Shown in pieces: positions 56,581 through 64,000 of a DNA stretch of 64,000 bases (the first letter of the stretch is position 1; each line of letters begins with the position of its first letter). The position numbers and the translations under genes are program-made. Origin of the DNA: Tissierella praeacuta DSM 18095 (GTDB lineage Bacteria > Bacillota > Clostridia > Tissierellales > Tissierellaceae); NCBI RefSeq assembly GCF_900128955.1, contig NZ_FQTY01000006.1:1-64000 (forward strand). Direction: 5' to 3'. Below the pieces are notes generated by a model. The model did no database searches. It saw only the letters and a program-made list of their open reading frames with translations, and was not told the DNA's origin.

Positions 56581-57329
56581 TTCTCATTTCCTTTCTTATA
56601 TATTTACTAGTACATTTTATAAATTTTAATACTATTATTTATATTTTAAGTATATTCAGTAAAAATCATATAAAATCCTCCTCTCTTAGTTACATTTTTA
56701 AATAAATCATTTGGAAGCTTAAGTTAAATAATTGAATTTTTTTGAGATATTTATACTGTTTTTGATAAGTTTTATAATCAAAGCAATTTACTTGATTTAT
56801 TAATATATTTAATAGCCTTATCTATTTTCTGTGGATAATTTAAAATTTAATTGTTTTTAATAACAATATATTAAACAATATATTGTTATATGTTTTAGAA
56901 ATTCTATTTTATTCATTTAGTAATTATATAAAGCATTTATTTTTTTCCTAAAACCTATTGATTAATCTGTATTTTGTTATTGTTAAACTGTCTGGGAATT
57001 TAATGATAAGTGTTGTTTTTAATATAAGATTTACTTAAAATAATACGTATATTAAACTTATGTATATGTAAAATTTAATAGTTATATATTATAATTATAT
57101 ATATTTTTTACTAAATAGTCAATATTTTCTTAAAAACTTGAATATTAAAATCTTATTTTAATTAAATAAAATCCCTACTATTTCTGACAATAAACAAATA
57201 TATTTTAATTTTTACGTCATTTTTAAGTATATATTGCAAACAAAATATCCTATAGAATTTACAATATTGTAAACTCTATAGGATATTTTAGCAGCTTAAA
57301 ATACTTATGAATTTTTTAATTTCCTTTAC
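56581..57329. other. Long AT-rich non-coding region upstream of the opp operon
   Basis: No convincing reading frame is seen on either strand. It contains a perfect inverted repeat TAACAATATATT-AAAC-AATATATTGTTA (56861-56888) and the ald terminator near its right end. The opp promoter must lie here. I found no recognisable riboswitch and no sigma-54 motif. Confidence 0.6.
57245..57286 (-). terminator. Terminator-like hairpin after ald
   Basis: ATATCCTATAGAGTTTACA and TGTAAATTCTATAGGATAT form a 19-base stem with one mismatch and an ATAT tip, followed by a short T-run on the minus strand. It ends the grd-like/ald operon. Confidence 0.7.
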
Positions 57330-58448
57330 TTATATTCCTAAAGCTTCTTCAGGTGTTATATATGGTCTTTCTTGTTTCCTTCCAGTTTCTTCTAGAGTTA
57401 ATTTTCCATAATAGAAAGATAAACCCCTTCTAAGATATTTATCATCTTTTAATGCTTGTTCTACTCCCTTATTGGCTATTTTTAATACATATGGTAAAGT
57501 TGAATTACATAATGATTTAGTTGCTGTCTGTGAAAAAGCTGATGGTATATTATCTACACAATAATGTGTTATTCCGTCTATTTTGTAAGTAGGATCATCG
57601 TGAGATGTTGATTTGCAAGTTTCTATAGCTCCACCTTCATCGCAGGAGACATCTACTATTAAAGAGCTTTTCTTCATCATACTTAGCATACTCCTCTCTA
57701 CTAAATGATCTTTTCTCCATTTTGGCCATAGAATACAGTTCATTAATATATCCGTCCTTCTTAAACACATTTCTAAATTATTTCTATTAGAATATAACAG
57801 TTCAACATTAGGTGGCAATATCTTTCTTGCTTCTTCAAGTTTCTTTATATCTATATCTAGTATAGTTACTTTGTTTCCAAAAGCTGATGCTAACTCTGCA
57901 GCTGCTACACCTGAATTACCTGCTCCTATAATAGTTATTTCAGGTGTTCTTATGCCATCTATTCTTGATAATAATATTCCATTACCACCATGTATTTTTT
58001 GCATAAAGTTTAATGCTGCTAAGAAACCTCCCTTCCCTGCTATTATACTCATTGGTCTTAATAATGGAAATTCACCCTCTTTGTCCTTTACATCTTCATA
58101 TGCTATTCCTATGATTTTCTTTTTAATCATAGCATCTGTTTGCTCTCTATAGGCATTGGAATGAATATAAGTAAATATTATTTGTCCTTCTCTCATATAT
58201 TCAAATTCCTCCGGGAATATTTCCTTGACCTTGTATATTAAATCAGCCTTTTCAAATACTTCTTTGGCAGAGCCAATTATTGATGCTCCTTGTTCCCTAT
58301 ATTCATCATCAGTAAATCCACTTCCTAAACCTGCATTTTTTTCAATCAATACTTCATGTCCTCTGCTTACAATTTCTTTTACTCCATTAGGATCACAAGC
58401 TACTCTATATTCGTTTGGTTTTATTTCTTTTGGTATTCCTATTATCAT
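57330..58448 (-). CDS. ald: Alanine dehydrogenase family protein
   Basis: 372-aa NAD-dependent oxidoreductase of the alanine dehydrogenase/PNT family. It begins IGIPKEIKPNEYRVA, has GLGSGFTDDEY, RPMSIIAGKGG, the NAD motif IIGAGNSGVAA near residue 173 and VDVSCDEGGAIETC. The C-terminal segment YCVDNIPSAFSQTATKSLCN diverges from canonical Ald (there VANMPGAVPRTST), so another amino or imino acid substrate is possible. It lies 24 bases after nhaC and is the last gene of the selenoprotein operon. Ald would oxidise alanine and supply NADH for reductase reactions. Confidence 0.82.
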   Translation of the reverse strand: MIIGIPKEIKPNEYRVACDPNGVKEIVSRGHEVLIEKNAGLGSGFTDDEYREQGASIIGSAKEVFEKADLIYKVKEIFPEEFEYMREGQIIFTYIHSNAYREQTDAMIKKKIIGIAYEDVKDKEGEFPLLRPMSIIAGKGGFLAALNFMQKIHGGNGILLSRIDGIRTPEITIIGAGNSGVAAAELASAFGNKVTILDIDIKKLEEARKILPPNVELLYSNRNNLEMCLRRTDILMNCILWPKWRKDHLVERSMLSMMKKSSLIVDVSCDEGGAIETCKSTSHDDPTYKIDGITHYCVDNIPSAFSQTATKSLCNSTLPYVLKIANKGVEQALKDDKYLRRGLSFYYGKLTLEETGRKQERPYITPEEALGI

Positions 58449-58472
58449 ATTTATTCCCCCAAGGTTTACATT

Positions 58473-59885
58473 CTATAACATTATTCCTATTACTAAATAC
58501 AATACGGCAGATACTCCTGCCACTGAAAGAGCATAAGGTATTTGAGTTTTTACGTGATCAATATGATCAGCCCCTGCTGCCAGTGATGATAATATTGTTG
58601 TGTCCGATAATGGTGAACAGTGGTCTCCAAAACATCCGCCTCCCATTACTGCTGCTAAAGTTGCATATACTAAAGTAGTTATTTCTCCTCCTGTTAAATT
58701 GAATGCTAATGGAACAACCATTGGTGTTATAATTGCATATGTTCCCCAACTTGTTCCTGTGAAAAAGGCTATAAATGCAGAAATAATAAAAGTAAATACT
58801 AATAATAGTGCTGGAGTCATCCATGAACTAGCTATAGATATAACATAATTAGCTGTTCCCAATTCCTTACTTATAGAATTAAGTGAGTAAGCTAATGCTA
58901 ATATTATAACTGCTGAAACAATACCTTTTATTCCTTCAACTGCTGTTTCTATTAATTCCGATATAGTTCCCATTTTCTGAATTAGCATAGTTATAAATTG
59001 AAATGATACTGCTGCAACGAAACCTTCTAATGTTTTTGCACTGCCAGTAAATATATATGTTCCTAATGTAATTGAAATAATAATTAAAGCTGGTGCAAAG
59101 AAGTTTATAAAAATATTTGGCTTGATACCCTCTTTTGGTCTTATTTCTGAAAGTTCCTTGCCTAACAAAGGTCTTGCTTCATCTCCTACTACTTTACCTG
59201 TTTCCCTAGCTCTCTTTTCCGCCTTTTTCATTGGCCCATAGTCTGGAAATATTCCAAAAGCTATTGCCCCTACCATTATTACTGATAATATACCATAAAA
59301 GTTAAATGGAACCATTCTAACTATTGCATTCATAGCTATATTATTATCTGTAAATCCTCCAATTCCAACTACTAACCCAGCCATATATACTCCCCAAGAT
59401 GAAAATGGGATTATTGTACAAACTGGTGCAGATGTAGAGTCACATATATAGGCTAGCTTTTCCCTTGAAACTTTTGCTTTATCTGTTATATTCCTCATAA
59501 CTGTACCTACATATAGTGGACTAAAATAATCACTAAAGAATATAAATATTCCTAATAACCAAGCTAATACTTGAGCTCCCCTTGCTTTTACATTGAATTT
59601 CTCAATGGTTTTTGAGAACACATCAATTGCCCCTGATTTTTGAAAGTAGGCAATCATTATTCCTACGAAAACTTCTATACTTAGAACCCAAATAAAATCT
59701 GCATTTCCTAAAGCTGACTGAGCCAATCCTGTAAATCCAAATAAGATATTTTGTCCTGTAACAATAATCCCAACTAAAATTCCTATTAATAGTGAAAAAA
59801 CTGCTTCTCTGGTGATAAATGCAAGGATTAATGCTGTAAATGCTGGCAATAATGATAAAACTCCATAACTTGTAACCGGATCCAT
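58473..59885 (-). CDS. NhaC family Na+/H+ antiporter-like transporter
   Basis: 470-aa membrane protein with about 11-12 hydrophobic segments. NhaC family traits include FSDYFSPLYVGTVMRNITDK, CIIPFSSWGVYMAG, GTSWGTYAIITPM and GGCFGDHCSPLSDTT. Members exchange Na+ for H+ or for organic anions such as malate/lactate. In this operon it could import the reductase substrate or export a product (inference). The ATG at 59885 has GGGAGGT upstream. Confidence 0.87.
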   Translation of the reverse strand: MDPVTSYGVLSLLPAFTALILAFITREAVFSLLIGILVGIIVTGQNILFGFTGLAQSALGNADFIWVLSIEVFVGIMIAYFQKSGAIDVFSKTIEKFNVKARGAQVLAWLLGIFIFFSDYFSPLYVGTVMRNITDKAKVSREKLAYICDSTSAPVCTIIPFSSWGVYMAGLVVGIGGFTDNNIAMNAIVRMVPFNFYGILSVIMVGAIAFGIFPDYGPMKKAEKRARETGKVVGDEARPLLGKELSEIRPKEGIKPNIFINFFAPALIIISITLGTYIFTGSAKTLEGFVAAVSFQFITMLIQKMGTISELIETAVEGIKGIVSAVIILALAYSLNSISKELGTANYVISIASSWMTPALLLVFTFIISAFIAFFTGTSWGTYAIITPMVVPLAFNLTGGEITTLVYATLAAVMGGGCFGDHCSPLSDTTILSSLAAGADHIDHVKTQIPYALSVAGVSAVLYLVIGIML

Positions 59886-59914
59886 TATATTACCTCCCAA
59901 GTTTTTATAATATT

Positions 59915-60994
59915 TTATAAAATTTCAAGTAAATTTGCTATTTGGTATTTGTCTAACCCTAATGTTTCCATGGTTCTTCTCTTTTCTCTTCCATAGTCCT
60001 TTTCCATAATAACCGATGCAATCTTTATTACTGCATCAATGGTTGGTGTTGGAACTCCAATTTGCTTTCCTAAATCTGACAAAAATATTAGACCGTATCC
60101 TACATCCTCGTTTAAATACCTGTGTTCTAGATTTGCTTGTGCTCCTATTCCCTTAAATCCTATAGCTTCTGAATATCCTTTGTCATAAGTAGCTTCTTGC
60201 ATATATCCTTGCTTCATACCTAATATAGGATCTTCTATGATTTTAAACCCTAGTTTCTCACCTATAGCTATTCTCTCATTATCTACCTCCTTCATTAATC
60301 TTCCTACTGCCTTAGTAACTCCTTCTTCATAGAAATAAAAATCACCCTTAGTCCTTTCTATCAATGCTGCATTTAGTAATGTTACAGATGGATGGATTAC
60401 TGGATTAGCATTTTGTAATGTTGTTTGAAATACATTCTTTGCTGGTATTAAAGCTGGATAAACTTCTTTAACTAATTCATAAACTCTAGACGTATTTTTA
60501 GCAGGCAAAGCTGCTATAAATACTCCATCTTTTAATTTTAAAAACACATTTATACTAGCTGGCTCGCTAATTCTTACTGCATAGGGTAAAGTACTTGTTT
60601 CTGCAATAAAGTAATCTTCATTTTCTAAGCTTAATCCCAATGCGTTTTTAAATACAATACTACCACCACATGAACTTGGACATATGATAAAAGTTTGGTT
60701 CTTTTCCAAATAAGGTTTTGCAGCTCTTCCAAAAGGTTCTGTACTATAAGCTGGTCCTACTACAAATATTAATTCTGCACCTTTCAAGGTTTTTTCCAAA
60801 TCATGACCTGCATATGCTAATTTTTGAAACCCTTCTAACATACCTGAACTTGTAATTCCACCTTTTTCATTAATAGCATCAATATTAGATGAAAATTGTT
60901 CAAAATCATATAGATATACTTCATGCCCTGCTTTTGCCCAATCAAATGCTACAGCAGATCCACCATTACCAGAACCTAATACTGCAACTTTCAT
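59915..60994 (-). CDS. NAD/NADP octopine/nopaline dehydrogenase family protein
   Basis: 359-aa protein. The N-terminal Rossmann domain has VAVLGSGNGGSAVAFDWA (residues 3-20), and the C-terminal opine dehydrogenase domain has NPVIHPSVTLLNAALIER and a catalytic His in this region. Such enzymes join or split an amino acid and a 2-oxo acid. The ATG follows GGGGGAG, 13 bases after the selenoprotein stop. Its place between the reductase and transporter genes suggests it prepares the substrate or handles an imine product; the substrate is unknown. Confidence 0.86.
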   Translation of the reverse strand: MKVAVLGSGNGGSAVAFDWAKAGHEVYLYDFEQFSSNIDAINEKGGITSSGMLEGFQKLAYAGHDLEKTLKGAELIFVVGPAYSTEPFGRAAKPYLEKNQTFIICPSSCGGSIVFKNALGLSLENEDYFIAETSTLPYAVRISEPASINVFLKLKDGVFIAALPAKNTSRVYELVKEVYPALIPAKNVFQTTLQNANPVIHPSVTLLNAALIERTKGDFYFYEEGVTKAVGRLMKEVDNERIAIGEKLGFKIIEDPILGMKQGYMQEATYDKGYSEAIGFKGIGAQANLEHRYLNEDVGYGLIFLSDLGKQIGVPTPTIDAVIKIASVIMEKDYGREKRRTMETLGLDKYQIANLLEIL

Positions 60995-61007
60995 TTCATT
61001 CTCCCCC

Positions 61008-62279
61008 TTAAAATTTTTCTTGTAATAAATCCATAGCATTTTTTACTACTTTTAACCTTATTTCTCTTTCCTTTTCTTTTGTTTCATTAGGATCTCCCAC
61101 AGGATATGGTATAGCAATTGCTGGCACTATCCTTATTGCTCCAACTGTTTTAGATATAGGTGTTACTGTACATATATGTGCTGCTGGAATCCCTACATTC
61201 TCTACTTCTTTTACTATTGTTGCACCGCAACGTGTACATGTACCTCATGTGGAAGTCATAATTGCTCCATCTATTCCTGCATCTAATAATTCCTGTGCTA
61301 TCTCCTTCCCCATTCTTGTTGCATCTGCTACTGATGTTGAATTACCTGTTGTTACAAAATAATACTCATATAAACTATCTATCCCTCCTTCCCTTTCTAA
61401 TTCTTTTAGTAAATCTAAGGGTAATAATCTATTTGGATTATGATTTGCATACACTGGATCAAATCCTGCGTGAACTGATTCAAATTCTCCTTCTTTAAAC
61501 TCTTCTATTCCACCTATTGGATACTTTTTGTAAAACTTTGCAGTAGCAGCTGGTAAATGATCTGGATTATTCAAGGGTACTAATGCACTAGTAGTTAGTA
61601 AAGCAATTTTTGCCTTTTTTATATCAGCTACTGGTTCGGCTGGAATAATAGTGTTGTAAGTGGGTATAGGAATTTCAGTCCTAAACTTTTCTCCCTTTAA
61701 CTTTTTAACTAGCATATCTAATGCTCTTTCCGCACCATTTTTTTCATAAAATACATTTATTCTTACTCCCTTAGGCATATATCCTTCATCTTCTGGTAAA
61801 CCAATAGGTTCTTTATTTAGTATTTTATTGGCTAACTCTACTATTTTAGGTACTGCTTTTCTAATTCCAGCTGCCGAATTACTGGTTTCTACTATATAAG
61901 TATTGCTTTTATATATTTCAACTGCTGGATTTTCAATATACATTCCAGTTATGGTATCTATGCCGTATTTTTCCTTAACAAAATTACATATATCGCCACA
62001 AGCTATACCAAACCTTCCTGCATTAAATGCTGGTCCTGCAATTACCATATCTGGCTCTAATTTATCTATTTGTTCCGATATAAATTTTCTTGCTTCTTCT
62101 ATATTTTCAGCATAGTAGTTATCTCCACAAATTATAGTTGCTACTATTTCTCCATTTAAAGCCTTAAATAAATTTGCTGAACCAACTGCACCTTCTTTTA
62201 TTTGTGGTGGAATATTTGCTTTATCTTCTCCTCCAATTTGTCCAAAAAATTGATTAGTATAAAATAATATTTTCTTCAT
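61008..62279 (-). CDS. Selenoprotein B subunit of a glycine/sarcosine/betaine reductase-like complex
   Basis: 423-aa GrdB/GrdF/GrdH-family protein. A TGA at 61245-61247 interrupts it, and in-frame reading as Sec345 gives ATMTST-type MTSTUGTCTRCGATIVKE and continues to TAA at 61008 (end LLQEKF). U-x-x-C is the known redox motif. The N-terminus KKILFYTNQFFGQIGGEDKA is the family start. It follows the pyruvoyl proprotein gene by 11 bases. Sequence alone does not tell whether the substrate is glycine, sarcosine, betaine or something new. It is not next to the grdA operon. Confidence 0.93.
61219..61247 (-). promoter_or_regulatory. Sec UGA codon and putative SECIS hairpin of the B-subunit gene
   Basis: After the UGA (61245-61247) the minus strand has GTTGC-GGT-GCAAC (61219-61231), a perfect 5-bp hairpin 13 bases downstream, with a self-complementary GTACATGTAC between. 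Position and GC content fit a bacterial SECIS. Confidence 0.65.
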
Positions 62280-62290
62280 TATTTCACCCC

Positions 62291-63571
62291 CTAAATTGTT
62301 ACTGCTGATAAATTACTAAATCCCTGTAAATTGTGACTGCCCATTATACCATGGACTTCTATAATTAAAGACCCATCTTCTTGTCTAGAGCCTTTAAAAC
62401 CTCCTGTAACATGCTCTAGAGCATCTAAATCTCCCAGTATAATATCCAGCTTTGGTATCCTTATTGTTGCATTGCTATTTCCTGTAGACACCATGGCATT
62501 AGCTTCAACAGTTCCATCTGGTAAGGATTCAGATTTACCGTCTACCCCTGCATCTTCATTACTTATAAGGACTGTTTTGATTCCTTTATTTTCAAGTCTT
62601 TTACATATCATCATTAAATCAGTTGTTGGATTCCCAAATCCTTCTTGAGATTGAATCACTCCCTCTGCTCCAATCATTTCTATGGTTCTAGCTGTAATTA
62701 TTGCATTTCTATATTTATCTGCTAAAAATGTGGTCATAGGACTTAAAACTACTCCTATAAAATTGATTTCTTTTCCATGCCTTTTAAAGCATTCATTAAT
62801 TATGGCATTATTTTGGTGATGATATGTTGTAGTTTTAGAACCTGCTGATACACAGTTACCGCTTACTAATGCCCCATCAAATATTTCTAAAGGATTAACC
62901 ATTGTTGATACCATGGTCTTAGTGTCTTTTCCATAAAAATATGTATCATGTAATAGCCCTTGACCTACACATTGATAAACATATGCTACCTTTGGTAAAT
63001 GAGGGTATTCTTGTGATTTTACTCCTATATTATCCCAAGTATAAATATCTTCCTCATCATAGTCAGATTCCAAAGCTTTCTTTCCAATATAATGGGCAAC
63101 CCTTATCCCCCCAACTCTTACTGCTTCTTCGTGCTCATGAGGACTTACTTCAGGTTTCTTCTTTATATTAAGGACAAGGTTGTTTAATTTTGAAAATGGA
63201 GTATACTGAGTCAAAGGACCTTTCATATCAATTATCCCCTCTTGAAATCCTACTATGGGTCCTGTAGTAATTACTGCACAATTTTTTAGTGCATAAGTGA
63301 CCCCTCTCCCAACATCTTCAATTTCACCATCTATCCCTGGGAAAGCATCTCCATTTAATTTAGCTCTAGGTTCTATAACATCTTTAACAGGTATAATCCT
63401 TATGGATTCTCCTGGTCTGGCTATATCTATCTTTACTTCTGATATTCTTTCATCTTCCAATATCAAGTTTTTTATCTCGTTTTTAGATATTGTTAAAATT
63501 CCATTATTTATTTTTGTAGTTGAACCAAAAGCAATTTCTCTTACATTAATTTTTCTTAAAGTTAATTCCAT
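62291..63571 (-). CDS. Pyruvoyl-forming B alpha/beta proprotein (GrdE/GrdG/GrdI family)
   Basis: 426-aa proprotein partnering the selenoprotein just downstream. The autocleavage motif LVSGNCVSAGSKTTTYHHQ puts the pyruvoyl-forming Cys at residue 240. IARPGESIRIIPVKDVIEPRA and VGFQEGIIDMKGP are family blocks shared with GrdE. Diverged throughout from the in-window GrdE, so a different substrate is likely (sarcosine, betaine or other). GGAGG precedes the ATG; a sigma-54 promoter lies about 50 bases upstream. Confidence 0.92.
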   Translation of the reverse strand: MELTLRKINVREIAFGSTTKINNGILTISKNEIKNLILEDERISEVKIDIARPGESIRIIPVKDVIEPRAKLNGDAFPGIDGEIEDVGRGVTYALKNCAVITTGPIVGFQEGIIDMKGPLTQYTPFSKLNNLVLNIKKKPEVSPHEHEEAVRVGGIRVAHYIGKKALESDYDEEDIYTWDNIGVKSQEYPHLPKVAYVYQCVGQGLLHDTYFYGKDTKTMVSTMVNPLEIFDGALVSGNCVSAGSKTTTYHHQNNAIINECFKRHGKEINFIGVVLSPMTTFLADKYRNAIITARTIEMIGAEGVIQSQEGFGNPTTDLMMICKRLENKGIKTVLISNEDAGVDGKSESLPDGTVEANAMVSTGNSNATIRIPKLDIILGDLDALEHVTGGFKGSRQEDGSLIIEVHGIMGSHNLQGFSNLSAVTI

Positions 63572-63617
63572 ATTTTTACCTCCATTCTTTTACTTGATTA
63601 TCTACTATCTTAAATAT

Positions 63618-63635
63618 TTGCAAAATTCATGCCAG
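63618..63635 (-). promoter_or_regulatory. Sigma-54 promoter of the selenoprotein operon
   Basis: CTGGCATGAATTTTGCAA on the minus strand matches TGGCAyr-N4-TTGCw with the invariant GG and GC at -24/-12 spacing. It lies between the regulator's terminator and the proprotein ATG, leaving an untranslated leader of about 35-40 bases. Confidence 0.88.
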
Positions 63636-63667
63636 TAGTTTTTAGAACTATTTTATCATTTCAACAT

Positions 63668-63719
63668 AAAAAAACTTTCACAAGATGACAGAAATCTGTC
63701 ATCTTGTGAAAGTTTTTTT
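63668..63719 (-). terminator. Strong intrinsic terminator after the sigma-54 regulator gene
   Basis: Perfect 24-base arms around a 4-base tip, with core CTTTCACAAGATGACAG/CTGTCATCTTGTGAAAG and seven T on either side. It insulates the regulator from the sigma-54 operon. It could also be a regulator-binding site, being 35-85 bases upstream of the promoter. Confidence 0.9.
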
Positions 63720-63734
63720 GCTATTTATTTAACA

Positions 63735-64000
63735 TTATATTAATTCTATTCTATATTTATCTAATTTATAATGTAATCTTTGTCTAGTTATTTTGAGTAA
63801 TGATGCTGCTTGAGTTATATTTCCATTAGTTTCTTCTAATGCTTTAAATATCATTTGTTTCTCTATTCCCTCTAGAACTTCATCTAAGGATTTAGAACAA
63901 CCAATATTGTAACTATATTCATTTTCTTTTATATTATCTCCATTTATCTTGTCGTTCAAATACACTGGTAAATGAATTAGCTTTATATCTCCTTCTTTAA
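63735..64000 (-). CDS. Sigma-54-dependent Fis-family regulator (C-terminal end; gene continues beyond the right edge)
   Basis: The frame is open to the window edge, giving about 87 codons: KEGDIKLIHLPVYLN, a variable linker, then a Fis-type DNA-binding domain LDEVLEGIEKQMIFKALEET and NITQAASLLKITRQRLHYKL. This is the typical end of an NtrC-like enhancer-binding protein; the AAA+ domain should lie outside. With the adjacent sigma-54 promoter, it most probably activates the selenoprotein operon. A GTG at 63965 is internal and not the start. Confidence 0.88.
   Translation of the reverse strand, partial: KEGDIKLIHLPVYLNDKINGDNIKENEYSYNIGCSKSLDEVLEGIEKQMIFKALEETNGNITQAASLLKITRQRLHYKLDKYRIELI

Noticed and set aside
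58567-58848. Overlapping frames on both strands within the NhaC gene
   Set aside because: Shadows of a well-supported membrane protein; no start signals and no recognisable domains.
61245-62279. 344-aa protein ending at TGA 61245
   Set aside because: The TGA is a selenocysteine codon; family sequence continues in frame to 61008.
63735-63965. Stand-alone 76-aa Fis-like protein starting at GTG 63965
   Set aside because: The frame stays open upstream to the window edge with family-like sequence (KEGDIKLIHLP), so this is the end of a longer regulator.
1-64000. CRISPR arrays, tRNA/rRNA genes, insertion sequences, prophage
   Set aside because: I looked for regularly spaced repeats, cloverleaf-like GC islands, transposase motifs and phage gene runs and saw none.

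Overview
The window is AT-rich DNA (roughly 30% G+C by eye) from an anaerobic, low-GC Firmicute. Glycine reductase genes with in-frame UGA selenocysteine codons, a tandem glycine riboswitch, a peptide ABC transporter and an alanine dehydrogenase point to an amino-acid (Stickland) fermenter of the Tissierellia/Clostridia type. I cannot name the species. Most genes are on the minus strand. I see no tRNA, rRNA, insertion sequence, prophage or CRISPR array.

Left end (1-3621, minus): a glycine reductase operon, trxB-trxA-grdE-grdA, expressed from a sigma-A type promoter through a tandem glycine riboswitch with a terminator platform. grdA runs off the left edge and carries a Sec UGA at 147-149.

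3.6-23.7 kb: mostly housekeeping genes. They include a Na/phosphate symporter, trmL, a Cof-type phosphatase, a lipase, ogt, a DUF2225 protein, a VanW protein, an FtsA-like protein, nth, ylxP, kbl, queG and nfo. On the plus strand are rodA and a PadR-DUF1700-DUF4097 envelope-type operon. Then come an ABC-F ribosome-protection gene behind what looks like a full attenuator leader, nudC and tdk.

23.8-50.6 kb: an SsuBC-like importer without a binding protein, a cyclophilin lipoprotein, MgtC, two nitroreductases, a MATE pump, a three-gene ABC-2 exporter, a WYL regulator and an SDR. A patch at 34.5-36.0 kb holds two decayed genes. A response regulator-MFS-histidine kinase set follows, then hemolysin III, map, a TPR protein and a CadA-type metal ATPase behind a textbook ArsR/SmtB operator. 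A PAP2 phosphatase, a UvrD-like helicase, a GerMN lipoprotein and a HAD-IB phosphatase complete the stretch. Three copies of a perfect palindrome with the core TTTTTGGTGCC/GGCACCAAAAA lie at gene ends.

Right end (50.8-64 kb, minus): a complete oligopeptide ABC transporter operon. Upstream of it is a five-gene operon: a pyruvoyl-type GrdE/G/I paralogue, a GrdB/F/H-type selenoprotein (Sec UGA at 61245-61247), an opine dehydrogenase family protein, an NhaC-family antiporter and an alanine dehydrogenase. It is preceded by a near-consensus sigma-54 promoter and by the end of a Fis-type enhancer-binding regulator gene. This is the strongest candidate for an undescribed system: a regulated reductase B-module of unknown substrate, probably working with the GrdA encoded at the left end.
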